A stretch of 64,000 bases of DNA from Brucella thiophenivorans (GCF_002252445.1 NZ_NNRJ01000015.1:186001-250000), one strand, 5' to 3'; counted from the stretch's first letter, positions 1-9,396 are shown. Notes: a model not told the origin generated them from the letters alone. Translations and numbers: made by a program.

Positions 1-254
1 GTACTGAGAAGTTCGCCCGCATTCACATGCCGAGAAACACCGGCACGGGCTTCATCATCGGTATGCTGACCATCCCGCTTGGTTTTGCTCTGATATGGCA
101 TATCTGGTGGTTGGCAATCGCAGCATCTGTTGGTGTTCTCGCTGTCGCTATCGCCCATTCTTTCAACAATGACAGGGACTATTATGTCTCGGCCGATGAA
201 GTGCAGCGCGTCGAAGACGCACGCACACGGCAATTGAATGCTCAGGAGGCCTGA
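1..254 (+). CDS. cyoB: cytochrome bo ubiquinol oxidase subunit I, C-terminal end (partial)
   Basis: This is the last 84 codons of the gene, read in the frame that begins at base 3; the start lies outside the window. Subunit I of the cytochrome bo oxidase holds the haem-copper centre that reduces oxygen and pumps protons in the inner membrane. The visible part carries the IHMPRNTGTG stretch typical of the CyoB C-terminus, a hydrophobic segment rich in Trp (WHIWWLA), and the cytoplasmic tail with HSFNNDRDYY. It is followed 3 bases later by cyoC, so the order cyoB-cyoC-cyoD of the family operon is kept. The identification rests on both sequence and context and is secure. Confidence 0.95.
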   Translation, partial: TEKFARIHMPRNTGTGFIIGMLTIPLGFALIWHIWWLAIAASVGVLAVAIAHSFNNDRDYYVSADEVQRVEDARTRQLNAQEA

Positions 255-257
255 TCC

Positions 258-887
258 ATGAGCGCTACCGTTAATCTGAAAGTTCCCTTCAAGGGCGGCA
301 ACGAGCATCCGGCTCACGAAGATCATCATGATGCAGGGTCGACCACACTGGTCGGCTTCTGGATCTATCTGATGAGCGACTGCATTCTCTTCTCGGGGCT
401 TTTTGCCACGTATGCTGTTCTGGCGCACCAGTTTGCGGGCGGTCCGACCGGCCGTGAACTGTTCGACCTGAACTTCGTACTGACCGAAACGATGATCCTG
501 CTGGCATCCTCGCTGACCTATGGTCTGGCGACGTTGTCCATGTACAGGAACAATCGTGCAGGCGTACTGCTTTGGCTCGGCGTTACCTTCCTGCTCGGTG
601 CAGCGTTTTTGATAATGGAAATCTATGAATTCCATCACCTGATCGTTGAAGGTGCAGGTCCAAGCCGCAGTGCGTTTCTATCGGCCTTCTTTGCGCTGGT
701 CGGAACCCACGGTCTGCATATTACTTCCGGTCTGATCTGGATTCTGGTGCTCTCCGCCCAGCTTCTGCGTGATGGTCTGACTGAAACAAACCGGACGCGC
801 GTGATGTGCCTCAGCCTCTTCTGGCACTTCCTGGACATCATCTGGATCGGCGTCTTTACCCTTGTCTATCTGTTGGGTGTATTGTGA
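258..887 (+). CDS. cyoC: cytochrome bo ubiquinol oxidase subunit III
   Basis: A 209-residue inner-membrane protein with five hydrophobic segments, the usual size and topology for CyoC. It belongs to the haem-copper oxidase subunit III family and stabilises the proton-pumping quinol oxidase. The N-terminus is polar with a His-rich patch (HPAHEDHHD), followed by the first helix around residues 30-50. The ATG is preceded at a good distance by AGGAGG (244-249). The stop codon overlaps the cyoD start by one base (TGATG), which points to translational coupling within one operon with cyoB upstream. Confidence 0.95.
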   Translation: MSATVNLKVPFKGGNEHPAHEDHHDAGSTTLVGFWIYLMSDCILFSGLFATYAVLAHQFAGGPTGRELFDLNFVLTETMILLASSLTYGLATLSMYRNNRAGVLLWLGVTFLLGAAFLIMEIYEFHHLIVEGAGPSRSAFLSAFFALVGTHGLHITSGLIWILVLSAQLLRDGLTETNRTRVMCLSLFWHFLDIIWIGVFTLVYLLGVL

Positions 888-1252
888 TGAGCTCTGGACA
901 CGAAACACACGATCAAGCCGCACATGGCAGCCTCAAGTCCTACCTGATTGGTCTGACACTGGCGATCATTCTCACCATCATTCCGTTTATGCTGGCGATG
1001 AATGGCTATTTTACGCCAGCAACAACCGCAGCGATTGTCATTGGTATGGCAGCTGTTCAGATCGTGGTGCATCTGGTTTACTTCCTGCACCTTGATCCGA
1101 AGTCGGAAAATGGCTGGAATATTCTGGCGCTCATTTTCACGGTTATCATTCTGGCGATCGTGCTTGCAGGCTCTATCTGGGTCATGCATCATCTCGATAC
1201 CAATATGATGCCGATGTATATGACACCGGACGATGCGCGTAATCTGCCATAA
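887..1252 (+). CDS. cyoD: cytochrome bo ubiquinol oxidase subunit IV
   Basis: A 121-residue protein with three transmembrane helices, of the COX4_pro/CyoD family that assists assembly of the bo oxidase. The start was placed at the ATG that overlaps the cyoC stop (TGATG); a longer reading of this frame into cyoC is possible but would have no family support. The first 20 residues are polar and His-containing (SSGHETHDQAAHG), then hydrophobic segments follow, including VVHLVYFLHLD, a conserved CyoD stretch. It is the last gene of the operon and is followed 8 bases later by an inverted repeat. Confidence 0.93.
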   Translation: MSSGHETHDQAAHGSLKSYLIGLTLAIILTIIPFMLAMNGYFTPATTAAIVIGMAAVQIVVHLVYFLHLDPKSENGWNILALIFTVIILAIVLAGSIWVMHHLDTNMMPMYMTPDDARNLP

Positions 1253-1260
1253 GCAATTTT

Positions 1261-1288
1261 CAGAAGGCCTTCTCCGGTTGGCCTTCTG
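1261..1288 (+). terminator. hairpin after the cyo operon
   Basis: CAGAAGGCC at 1261-1269 pairs with GGCCTTCTG at 1280-1288 across a 10-base loop. It lies 8 bases after the cyoD stop. There is only a short T run after it, so it may be a weak or factor-dependent terminator. Confidence 0.5.
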
Positions 1289-1461
1289 TTACCGCACCGG
1301 TCCAAAATAGGGATCGCTTTTGGCAAAGCACGATGCGCAACCTAATAATCTGGAAGGTCGTTTGTGGGTCCGAAAGGACGCATGGCGCTCTAGTGGAAAC
1401 CAGGTCTGACGGCCCGGTTCTGCGGCTTTTTTCCTCCCTCTCCCCCTTAAAAAGCCGCATG

Positions 1462-1490
1462 GCGCCCCGGTTCCCTCCGGGGCGCTTTTT
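1462..1490 (+). terminator. strong intrinsic terminator
   Basis: GCGCCCCGG (1462-1470) pairs perfectly with CCGGGGCGC (1477-1485) around a 6-base loop and is followed by TTTTT. A second hairpin just upstream pairs GCGGCTTTTT (1422-1431) with AAAAAGCCGC (1449-1458). The gene that would end here is not obvious, because cyoD already has its own hairpin. Confidence 0.75.
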
Positions 1491-1683
1491 GTTGATGCAA
1501 GCTTCCAGTTACTTCAAATAAAAAATTATGTATAATTTTAATAAAAATGCTATTTTGCTCATTATTGCATCTATATTTACTATAGATTGGCAAATATTTG
1601 CATTTATCCATTTTTTGATGTATGAATTGCATTATTGATTTCTTCGCGTTGCATTTTACTGCTGCATATTTGGAGAATTGGCA

Positions 1684-2337
1684 ATGTTTTTATTTAAGAT
1701 AATACTTAAGAATAAGATTTTCGGCGCATTGATTTTTGCTTCGGTAATAGCTGTTCCGGCACTAGCTTTTGCAGCGCCCGCAACAGTAACGGCGAATGTA
1801 AATGTCCGCAGCGGTCCCGGGGTGAATTATGGACGGCTTGCCGCATTGCCTGCGGGTATCCGAGTTGATGCAGGACCATGTGGTGGTGGTTGGTGCCAGA
1901 TAAACAACCGTGGTTGGGTTTCAGCACGTTTCGTAAGCTTTGGAGGATATGCACGAGGTCCCGGCTATCCTTCTACCCCCTATCCTTACAATCCTTATCC
2001 CTCGGACTATTATCCCTCAACGTCCAGCACGACTTTGATTATTGGTGGCGGTGGCTGGGGACCGGGTTATGGTTGGAACCGCGGGTGGGGTCCGGGTAGC
2101 GATCCTTATTGGGGCCGTCGAATGGGTCACGGCGGTTATCCTGGTTGGCGTCCAGTGCCGGGTCCAAGATATGATCCTTATGCGCGATCGAATTCTGGCC
2201 AGCGTGCATGGAATCCAGCATGGGGTGTCGGTCCGTCAAGGCGACCCGGTTGGTCAGGGTCAAATGGCCACTACCGGATTGGAACTGGCGTTCGGCCAGA
2301 GTTCGGTAATGTACGCCCGTTTCATTCCGGACGCTAA
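1684..2337 (+). CDS. secreted SH3-domain protein with Gly/Pro/Tyr-rich tail
   Basis: A 217-residue exported protein. An N-terminal signal peptide (about residues 1-30, ending near AFA-AP) precedes a bacterial SH3-type domain at about residues 32-88, with the typical NVNVRSGPGVNYG motif, two Cys in GPCGGGWCQ, and WVSARFVSF. The rest is low-complexity sequence rich in Gly, Pro, Tyr, Trp and Arg. SH3b domains often bind cell-wall peptides, so an envelope role is likely but not proven. The ATG at 1684 was chosen over an in-frame TTG at 1678 because TGGAG at 1671-1675 is well spaced for it. The gene appears monocistronic. Confidence 0.8.
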   Translation: MFLFKIILKNKIFGALIFASVIAVPALAFAAPATVTANVNVRSGPGVNYGRLAALPAGIRVDAGPCGGGWCQINNRGWVSARFVSFGGYARGPGYPSTPYPYNPYPSDYYPSTSSTTLIIGGGGWGPGYGWNRGWGPGSDPYWGRRMGHGGYPGWRPVPGPRYDPYARSNSGQRAWNPAWGVGPSRRPGWSGSNGHYRIGTGVRPEFGNVRPFHSGR

Positions 2338-2394
2338 CCCAACAAAAATATCACATTTCAGGTCATTATCCTCCCCTGACCCATGACCTGAGAA

Positions 2395-2430
2395 GCGGCC
2401 TGCCGGATACTCCTCCCTCCGGCGGGCCGC
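2395..2430 (+). terminator. terminator-like hairpin after the SH3 gene
   Basis: Twelve-base arms at 2395-2406 and 2419-2430 (GCGGCCTGCCGG against CCGGCGGGCCGC) pair with a single G-T wobble around a 12-base loop. A short ATTTT follows at 2433-2438. Confidence 0.6.
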
Positions 2431-2447
2431 GATCATTTTACGCTATA

Positions 2448-2484
2448 AACGCTCTCCATTAACGCTCCCCGTTAACGCTCCATT
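2448..2484. repeat. 13-bp tandem repeat, nearly three copies
   Basis: The units are AACGCTCTCCATT (2448-2460), AACGCTCCCCGTT (2461-2473) and AACGCTCCATT (2474-2484). They stand head to tail with no spacer in the gap before tamA. Function unknown. Confidence 0.7.
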
Positions 2485-2713
2485 GACTCAATCTATTCAC
2501 AATAGGGGATAAATGACTTTAGGCTTTGGAGGAGCTTTGCGATTCTTGGCAAGCCGCCGCGTAAGTTCGGCTTCTTTTGGATAAATGCTCGTCCAGACCT
2601 GAAATGTCATGCAGCGCTTTGGTTGAAGCTTGGCCTTCCCACCACTCTATGTTAATCCCTGAATCGTCCTGGGATTACGGGAGGGACGAGGCGCTACCAA
2701 GGCGGTCGTGAAA

Positions 2714-2754
2714 TAGAGTGCATCCCGAGAACTGTTCTCGGATAGGATGTGCGG
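2714..2754 (+). repeat. Bru-RS-like element, partial copy A
   Basis: It starts TAGAG and contains GCATCCCGAGAA, then TTCTCGGATAGGATGTGC, matching the first half of the complete copies at 26907 and 59249. CCGAGAA and TTCTCGG pair around three bases. The second half is not recognisable, so this is a truncated or diverged copy. It ends about 25 bases before the tamA start. Confidence 0.6.
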
Positions 2755-2778
2755 CTCAAAAACCGGACAGTAACGTGT

Positions 2779-4740
2779 ATGACTTGGCGTAACAGGACGA
2801 TACAGGGACGAGATATTATTGCACTCGCGTTAGCGGTGCAGTTTTCATCCATGACGGTATCGCCCGCAATGGCGTTCGAGATTTTCGGTGTCCGGCTCTG
2901 GGGCGAGGACAAGAAAACCGATCCCGACATTATCGATCCCAAGAGCTATACGGTCGAGGTTAATGCTGTTGGTAATCGCAAAAATGCGGATGGCACAGAA
3001 GCTGATCTCAAATCCGTCATAGATGGTGCATCTGGGCTTGTTTCCGATGAGCAAACGCCTGCATCAGGTTCTGCCGGTCTTCTGGCTAAGGCGCGCGGTG
3101 ATTATCGGCGTATTCTCGCAGCGCTTTATGGCGAAGGGCGTTACGGCGGCACAATTTCCATCAAGGTCGATGGGCGTGAGGCAGCCGATATTCCTGTCGA
3201 TGCCGATATTCCCAACAACGCTAAGATCGATATTTCGGTTGATCCCGGCCCACAGTTTTTGTTCTCGCGCACGGCGATTTCTAGTATTGCGCCACCGCCT
3301 GTAGACAAAAAGGACAAGGTGGAATCCGTCGAAAAGGCTGGCTTTGCAACCGGTGAGCTTGCGCGTTCCGGTACGATTCTCAGAGCCGAACGTCTGGCGG
3401 TCGAGGCATGGCGTCAGCAGGGCTATGCCAAAGCCAAAATCACCAATGAGGACATCGTTGCCGATCATGATGGCAACACGGTTTCAGCCGATATTGGGCT
3501 TGATCCCGGACGCCAGGCTCACTATGGGCCTGTCAGCGTCGTTGGAACAGCGCGTATGGATCCGCAATTCGTTGCCTGGATGACCGGCTTGAAACCGGGG
3601 CACGAATACGATCCCGACGATATTGAGAACGCCAAAAAGCGTCTCGGACGCATGGAAGTTTTTCGTTCGATGACTTTCGAGGAAGCAGACAATATTGAGC
3701 CGGATGGCAGTCTGCCGATGACGCTGAATGTGCAGGAGCGTAAACCGCGCCGCTTCGGCTTTGGTGCTGAATATTCAACGCTTGATGGCTTTGGCGTCAC
3801 TGGCTACTGGATGCATCGCAACCTGTTTGGTCGCGGCGAGCGCTTACGCTTCGATGCTAAAGTGAGCGGTGTCGGCGGGTCACAGGATAATTCGTTCGAT
3901 CCAGCCAATTATACTTATACGGTTGGTACGAGCTTCTCCAAGCCGGGCGTTTACACCCCTGATACGGATTTTGTTGCAGCGCTTGATGCCAAGCGCGAAG
4001 TGCTTGATGCTTATACCGAAACATCGGTCAATGCGAAGACCGGCTTTACGCAGATTTTCAGCGATGAGCTTTCTGGCGCACTCTACGCCAAGGCAAGTCA
4101 CGGCCGCTTTGAGGATGATTTCTTCGGAAAACGTGAGTTCACGACAGGCGGGCTTGAAGGCAATCTTCTTTATGATGGCCGCAACAACAAGCCCGATCCA
4201 ACATCCGGTGTTTATCTGGAAGGCAATATCCAGCCTTTCTATGAATTCCAGCGCGGAAATTTTGCGACGCGCTTTACTGCGGAAGGTCGTACTTATTACG
4301 GGTTTGGTTCAACGGACCGCGTTGTTCTCGCAGGCCGCTTAAAGCTCGGCTCTGTTGTTGGTGCTGATATTGCTGATCTGCCGCCTAACCAGCTGTTCCT
4401 TGCGGGTGGTGGCGGTTCAATCCGTGGCTATTCCTATCGCAGCATTGGCGTCGAAACATCGACAGGCGAAACGATTGGTGGCCGCTCGCTGGTCGAGGCG
4501 TCAGGCGAAGTGCGCACGCGCGTCACCGATTCCATCGGTGTCGTCGGCTTTGTCGATGCTGGCTATGTGGGCGAACAATCCTATCCAGACTTTTCGGAAG
4601 AAATGCGCATAGGCACGGGCCTTGGCCTGCGTTACCTCACGGGGCTGGGTCCGATCCGTCTCGATGTGGCACTTCCGCTTAACCGCCGCTCGGGCGATCC
4701 GAGCTATGCATTCTACGTGGGCATAGGACAGGCGTTTTGA
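2779..4740 (+). CDS. tamA: translocation and assembly module subunit TamA (Omp85 family)
   Basis: A 653-residue outer-membrane protein of the Omp85/BamA superfamily. After a signal peptide (cleavage near SPAMA-FEIF) come POTRA-type domains at about residues 30-270, then the C-terminal surface-antigen barrel, with GGGGSIRGY in the conserved RGY loop, and a terminal Phe (YVGIGQAF) as usual for barrel proteins. TamA works with inner-membrane TamB to place proteins in, or move lipids to, the outer membrane. The ATG at 2779 was chosen because it directly precedes the signal peptide; an in-frame GTG at 2749 lies inside a repeat. The stop overlaps the tamB start by four bases (TTGA). Confidence 0.92.
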   Translation: MTWRNRTIQGRDIIALALAVQFSSMTVSPAMAFEIFGVRLWGEDKKTDPDIIDPKSYTVEVNAVGNRKNADGTEADLKSVIDGASGLVSDEQTPASGSAGLLAKARGDYRRILAALYGEGRYGGTISIKVDGREAADIPVDADIPNNAKIDISVDPGPQFLFSRTAISSIAPPPVDKKDKVESVEKAGFATGELARSGTILRAERLAVEAWRQQGYAKAKITNEDIVADHDGNTVSADIGLDPGRQAHYGPVSVVGTARMDPQFVAWMTGLKPGHEYDPDDIENAKKRLGRMEVFRSMTFEEADNIEPDGSLPMTLNVQERKPRRFGFGAEYSTLDGFGVTGYWMHRNLFGRGERLRFDAKVSGVGGSQDNSFDPANYTYTVGTSFSKPGVYTPDTDFVAALDAKREVLDAYTETSVNAKTGFTQIFSDELSGALYAKASHGRFEDDFFGKREFTTGGLEGNLLYDGRNNKPDPTSGVYLEGNIQPFYEFQRGNFATRFTAEGRTYYGFGSTDRVVLAGRLKLGSVVGADIADLPPNQLFLAGGGGSIRGYSYRSIGVETSTGETIGGRSLVEASGEVRTRVTDSIGVVGFVDAGYVGEQSYPDFSEEMRIGTGLGLRYLTGLGPIRLDVALPLNRRSGDPSYAFYVGIGQAF

Positions 4741-7700
4741 CCAGATTTCTTGCACTTCTCGCCTTCATCCTTTTCGCAGTACCTGCCATTGCACAGGAGC
4801 AGCAGCAGGAAGAGGAAAAGTCGTATTTTATTTCTTTCGTGGAAAGCAAACTTTCCGCGCCAAACCGACGCATCCAGTTTTCTGGCCTGAGCGGACTTCT
4901 TTCGTCTGAAGCAACTGTCGGCCAGATCACGATTGCCGACCGTGAAGGCGTTTGGCTGCGCATTGAAAATGCGAAGCTGAACTGGAGTCGCACAGCGCTG
5001 TTCACCGGGCGTTTGAGCATCCAGTCGCTGGTTGCGGAACGCATTGATTTTATCCGCAAGCCTTTGCCGGATACCGGATTGCCGTCGCCGGAATCCTCAA
5101 GTTTCAGCCTGCCGGAACTGCCGCTGTCGATCAATATCGACAGTCTCGACGTGGCGAGCCTCACATTTGGCCCAGATATTTTCGGGCTCCAATCGGTCGT
5201 CTCGCTTAATGGTAACTTGTCGCTTGCCGATGGCTCACTCACTTCCGCCTTCGACATTAAGCGCCTTGATGGTCCAGGCGGCAATTTTGCACTGCGCGCA
5301 GCCTATGCGAATGCCGATCAGAAACTCGATCTTGATCTGAAAGTCACAGAGCCTGCCAATGGTATTGTTGCAAATCTGCTCAATATTGATGGACGCCCTC
5401 CGGTTGATCTTAATCTGACCGGCAACGGTACTCTTGATGATCTTAAGATCGATCTGGCACTCGATACCAATGGCACGCGCACGCTGACAGGCGGTTTCAC
5501 GCTTGTTCGTCAGGCAGATGGCCGTGTTTTTGCAACCCGTATTGATGGCCCTATTGCAGTTCTGGTTCCGCCAGCCTTTCGCGACTTCTTCGGCGCGCAG
5601 ACAGCGCTTTCTGCAAATGGCTTGCTCAAAGACGGCGGCGGTTTCCGCCTGGATGATCTGACACTGAACGCGGCTGCATTGAAGCTCAAAGCCTCAGCAG
5701 AATTGGGCAGTGATGGCTTTCTGAGCAAGCTGCGGGTCGATGCAAATATTCAGGATGAAAACAAAGGCCAAGTGCTTTTGCCTGTCAAGGGTGGTGAAAC
5801 GACCATCAACAATGCGACTTTCCAGGTTTCCTATGGCGACCGCCCAACCAATGACTGGACAGGAAAGCTTGCGGTTTCCGGTTTCAAAAATGAAACTATT
5901 TCGGCTTCCAGCATCGCGCTCGATATGGGCGGCGTTGCAGAAAATCTCAATGATGCTGCCAGCCGTCGTGTGACATTCGATGTGTCCGGGGGCGTGAGCG
6001 GTATTGGTGCGCGTGATGCAAAAATTGCCGAAGCGCTGGGGGATAAGATTGATCTTGTGATCAATGGCGGCTGGCGTGCTGGCACGGCGGTCGATCTTGC
6101 GAAAGTAAGCATTGAAGGCAATGGGCTGAGCCTTGAACTCAATGGCAAGATCAATGATTTTGTTTTCAACGGCGATATTCTTGCAAAAGTAGCAAGCCTT
6201 GCCCCCTATGGTGCAATTGCCGATCGCGATCTTGCAGGCAGTATCGATGTGAAGGCATCGGGCAGTGTCAGCCCGATCAGCGGCGCTTTTGACCTTAATC
6301 TCGATGGCAATGCGCAGAACATGCGCACCGGAACTGAAGCGGTCGATAATATTCTCAATGGTGATGTGAAGCTGAGCGGTGGAATTGCTCGCAGTAGCGC
6401 AGGATTTGCCGCCCGAGACTTTCGCATAGGCAATGAATTGAGCGAAATCACCGCCAATGGTTCTTTCGCATCCGACAAGGCAGATTTCGATTTTGGCGTA
6501 ATGTTGTCCGACCTTAAGCTCTTATCGGACAAGGCGTCTGGCCGCATGACAATTAAAGGTAGCGCGCGCGGCGATGACAAGCTGATTGCACTGGCATTGC
6601 GCGCAGACGCACCGCAAGGAACCCTTGCAGATCGAAAGCTCTCCGATGGTGGCCTCGATTTCAACGCTTTACTGGATGGCAATGCAACGACCGGCGCGTC
6701 ACTTTCCGGCAAGCTTGCAGGCAGCGCCTTTCTGAATGGCGAGAAGATCGACCTTGGTTCGCTCATCGACATTGTCAATGACGAGAAGCGCCTGACCAAC
6801 CTTGTGTTCAGTGCCGGTGGTACGCATGTTTCGGGCAATATTACGCAGAATGCCAAGGGTCTTCTGGCAGGACAGTTGAATGTCGATGCGCCCGATATTT
6901 CAACCGCGGCAGCGCTTTTCCTTGCAGATGCGACGGGCTCGGCCAATGCCGACATCACACTTGATGCCAATGGCGAGCGCCAGAATGCTGTTGTTAATGC
7001 CAAGGCCAATGGCCTGAAAATAAACGGCAATCACATAGCGTCCGCAGATATTGCGCTCACCGCACAGGACCTGTTCGGCGTGCCGGTTGTCGATGGTACG
7101 GCGAGCGCACGTGACATTCTGGTTAGCACTTTCGGTATCGACAGTTTTAATGCCACGGCAAATGCGACCGGTACCAAGACCGACTTCACAGCAAGCACCA
7201 AGCTTAAGATTGGCACGACTGCCAATGCGAGCGGTTCACTTGAACCCAAAGATGGCGGCTTTGAACTGGCATTGGCATCTGCCGATGTGAAGCAAGGTTC
7301 GCTTTCAGCGACATTGGCAGCCCCCGCAACCATTGCCATGAAAGGCAGCGATATTTCGTTTGGCGATATTTTGGTAAATACGGGTGACGGGCAGGTCAAG
7401 GTCAATGGCGCCATTGGAGAGCGTCTCGATCTTTCGGTCGCTTTATCCAATTTGCCGCTCGCACTTGCCAATAGTTTCCAACCTGAACTGGGCCTTGGTG
7501 GCATCGTCAACGGCACGGCGCGCGTTACAGGTACACGCGAAAATCCCAATGCAGCCTTCGATATTACAGCGCGTGGCGTGACTGCGGCTCAATTGAAAGA
7601 TCAGGGCATTGCGCCTTTGGATGCGGACGCCAAGGGCAGTTCGCAAAACAATCGCCTCAATGTCGATGCGCGCGTCACGGGCGGCGGCGGTATAGATGTA

Positions 7701-9362
7701 ACCGCCAAGGGTGGTGTGCCGCTTGGACAGGGCGATCTGGCGGTTGATGTTAATCTCGCAAATCTGCCGCTGACGGCACTCAATGGCGTGGTCAAAGGAC
7801 AAGACCTTGCGGGCAACGTGACGGGTACTGCGCGTGTCACGGGACCTCTGACCAATCCGGCGGCGAGCTTTAATCTGCGTGGTACGGGGCTTGCGGCCAA
7901 GCCACTGCGCGACAATGGGCTTGCACCCTTGAGCCTGCAGGCTGCGGGCAATTACGCGGCCATGGCCGTCGATATATCTTCGCTGACCCTTGATGGACCG
8001 CAGGGCCTCAATGTCACCGCCAATGGAAAGGTGCCGTTTTCGGGGCAGGGGCTTGGTGTAGACGTGTCGGGCAGCGTGCCGCTGGCGCTCGCCAATCGCT
8101 TCCTTGCCGATCGTGGTTCGCAGGCAACCGGTACGCTTTCGCTCACGGCGAATGTTTCAGGCGGTTTCGATAAGCCACAACTGCGCGGCATGTTCTCGAC
8201 ATCGGGTGCGCAATTCATCGATCCTGAAACCAATCTGCGGCTGAACAATATTAATATCATGGGCGCGATGGAGGGTGAAACCATCACGCTGCGTCAGGTC
8301 AATGCGGGCTTTGGCGGTGGTGGCTCGGTTTCTGCCACTGGCACGATTTCCACCAATGCTGAAGCCAATTTCCCGGCCAATATCGACATCAAGCTTGACC
8401 GTGCGCGCTATGCCGATGGCAAGCTGGTGGTGGCGACCGTGGATGGCGCTATTTCAATCACTGGCCCGCTGATGCGTGATCCATTGATTGCAGGTCGTAT
8501 TGACGTGGAGCGCGCAGAAATTACGGTCCCGGAAAACCTTGGCGGCGGTGCGGCTTATGTTCCAGTTCGTCACATTCATACACCGAAAAATGTACAGATC
8601 ACGCTGGATCGCGCTAAGGTCGAAACGCGTCGCGGTGCCGTTCCGACACCGACTGCCCGGCCGACCGTGCCGCGTCTCGATATAACGGTGAACGCGCCCA
8701 ACCAGATTTTTGTGCGTGGTCGTGGCCTTGATACCGAATTGGGCGGAAGTGTTCGCCTGACCGGGCCTGTAACCAATATCCAGCCGGTCGGCTCTTTCGA
8801 TCTCATTCGTGGTCGCATTGGTATCCTTGGACAGCGCATTACTTTTGACGAAGGCACTGTGACGCTGGTGGGAGATCTAAACCCGCAGATCAATTTTGTT
8901 GCCCGCAGCGAAGGTGATGACATTACAGCGATTGTGACCGTCACCGGAACAGTCGACAATCTGAATATCGTCTTCTCGTCCTCGCCGGAATTGCCGCAAG
9001 ATGAAGTGCTGGCGCATTTGATCTTCAAACGCTCGATTGGCGAATTGTCGGCTTTCCAGATTGCACAGCTTGCAGCGGCTGCTGCTGAACTTGCTGGCGG
9101 ATCGAACAATTCGCTGATTAATAAGCTGCGCCAGGGCACTGGTCTTGATGATATTGATGTGGTGACCGACAGCAAAGGCCAAACCGCTGTGCGTGCTGGT
9201 CGTTATATTCGCGATAATATCTATTTGGGCGTTGAAGCGGGTTCCGGTGGTTCAACCAAAGGAACGGTCAATCTCGATATTTCCCGTAATCTCAAGATTA
9301 AGGGCGCATTGGGATCTGAAGGCGATTCAAGCGCCGGTGTTTTCTACGAAAAAGATTATTGA
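4737..9362 (+). CDS. tamB: translocation and assembly module protein TamB
   Basis: A 1541-residue AsmA-like/TamB protein: an N-terminal signal anchor (FLALLAFILFAVPAIA), a very long run of repeating beta-strand motifs, and a conserved C-terminal DUF490 domain (roughly residues 1180-1541) ending KGALGSEGDSSAGVFYEKDY. Such proteins form a hydrophobic groove bridging the periplasm and cooperate with TamA or act in phospholipid transport. The start is an unusual TTG overlapping the tamA stop (TTGA). It is supported by AGGACAGG just upstream and by the signal anchor starting at residue 3. The length is at the upper end for the family. Confidence 0.93.
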   Translation: MTRFLALLAFILFAVPAIAQEQQQEEEKSYFISFVESKLSAPNRRIQFSGLSGLLSSEATVGQITIADREGVWLRIENAKLNWSRTALFTGRLSIQSLVAERIDFIRKPLPDTGLPSPESSSFSLPELPLSINIDSLDVASLTFGPDIFGLQSVVSLNGNLSLADGSLTSAFDIKRLDGPGGNFALRAAYANADQKLDLDLKVTEPANGIVANLLNIDGRPPVDLNLTGNGTLDDLKIDLALDTNGTRTLTGGFTLVRQADGRVFATRIDGPIAVLVPPAFRDFFGAQTALSANGLLKDGGGFRLDDLTLNAAALKLKASAELGSDGFLSKLRVDANIQDENKGQVLLPVKGGETTINNATFQVSYGDRPTNDWTGKLAVSGFKNETISASSIALDMGGVAENLNDAASRRVTFDVSGGVSGIGARDAKIAEALGDKIDLVINGGWRAGTAVDLAKVSIEGNGLSLELNGKINDFVFNGDILAKVASLAPYGAIADRDLAGSIDVKASGSVSPISGAFDLNLDGNAQNMRTGTEAVDNILNGDVKLSGGIARSSAGFAARDFRIGNELSEITANGSFASDKADFDFGVMLSDLKLLSDKASGRMTIKGSARGDDKLIALALRADAPQGTLADRKLSDGGLDFNALLDGNATTGASLSGKLAGSAFLNGEKIDLGSLIDIVNDEKRLTNLVFSAGGTHVSGNITQNAKGLLAGQLNVDAPDISTAAALFLADATGSANADITLDANGERQNAVVNAKANGLKINGNHIASADIALTAQDLFGVPVVDGTASARDILVSTFGIDSFNATANATGTKTDFTASTKLKIGTTANASGSLEPKDGGFELALASADVKQGSLSATLAAPATIAMKGSDISFGDILVNTGDGQVKVNGAIGERLDLSVALSNLPLALANSFQPELGLGGIVNGTARVTGTRENPNAAFDITARGVTAAQLKDQGIAPLDADAKGSSQNNRLNVDARVTGGGGIDVTAKGGVPLGQGDLAVDVNLANLPLTALNGVVKGQDLAGNVTGTARVTGPLTNPAASFNLRGTGLAAKPLRDNGLAPLSLQAAGNYAAMAVDISSLTLDGPQGLNVTANGKVPFSGQGLGVDVSGSVPLALANRFLADRGSQATGTLSLTANVSGGFDKPQLRGMFSTSGAQFIDPETNLRLNNINIMGAMEGETITLRQVNAGFGGGGSVSATGTISTNAEANFPANIDIKLDRARYADGKLVVATVDGAISITGPLMRDPLIAGRIDVERAEITVPENLGGGAAYVPVRHIHTPKNVQITLDRAKVETRRGAVPTPTARPTVPRLDITVNAPNQIFVRGRGLDTELGGSVRLTGPVTNIQPVGSFDLIRGRIGILGQRITFDEGTVTLVGDLNPQINFVARSEGDDITAIVTVTGTVDNLNIVFSSSPELPQDEVLAHLIFKRSIGELSAFQIAQLAAAAAELAGGSNNSLINKLRQGTGLDDIDVVTDSKGQTAVRAGRYIRDNIYLGVEAGSGGSTKGTVNLDISRNLKIKGALGSEGDSSAGVFYEKDY

Positions 9363-9368
9363 TTAGTC

Positions 9369-9396
9369 ATGCCGGGGCGAAACCTCCGGCATTTTT
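9369..9396 (+). terminator. terminator of the tamAB operon
   Basis: ATGCCGG (9369-9375) pairs with CCGGCAT (9386-9392) around a 10-base loop and is followed by TTTT. It begins 6 bases after the tamB stop. Confidence 0.75.

Larger units (their letters stand above)
1253..1683. other. 431-bp gap with hairpins and a possible small RNA
   Basis: No convincing protein gene is present. After the cyo hairpin there is a GTCC-GAAA-GGAC tetraloop hairpin (1368-1379), the ten-base sequence CGCATGGCGC twice (1379-1388 and 1456-1465), and two terminator-like hairpins in series (1422-1458 and 1462-1490). This layout would fit a short transcript of about 100-130 bases ending at the T run at 1486-1490. From about 1510 to 1670 the sequence becomes very AT-rich and probably carries the promoter of the next gene. 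Confidence 0.4.
2338..2778. other. 441-bp gap before tamA
   Basis: It holds the SH3-gene hairpin (2395-2430), a short 13-base tandem repeat (2448-2484) and, at its right end, half of a Bru-RS-like palindrome (2714-2754). A 37-codon minus-strand ORF (2497-2610) lacks a ribosome binding site and was not accepted. The tamA promoter should lie in the remainder, but I cannot point to it. Confidence 0.5.

Noticed and set aside
2497-2610. 37-codon minus-strand ORF (MTFQVWTSIYPKEAEL...) in the gap before tamA
   Set aside because: The composition looks somewhat coding (Lys/Pro-rich tail), but there is no ribosome binding site and the upstream frame is stopped soon. It might be a gene remnant; not enough to call.
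2749-2778. Earlier GTG start of tamA at 2749
   Set aside because: It falls inside a repeat element, has no ribosome binding site, and would place ten basic residues ahead of a normal signal peptide.
6206-7030. Open frame of about 274 codons antisense to tamB
   Set aside because: Composition is Ser/Ala/Pro/Leu-rich as expected for the complement of tamB repeats; no start signal.
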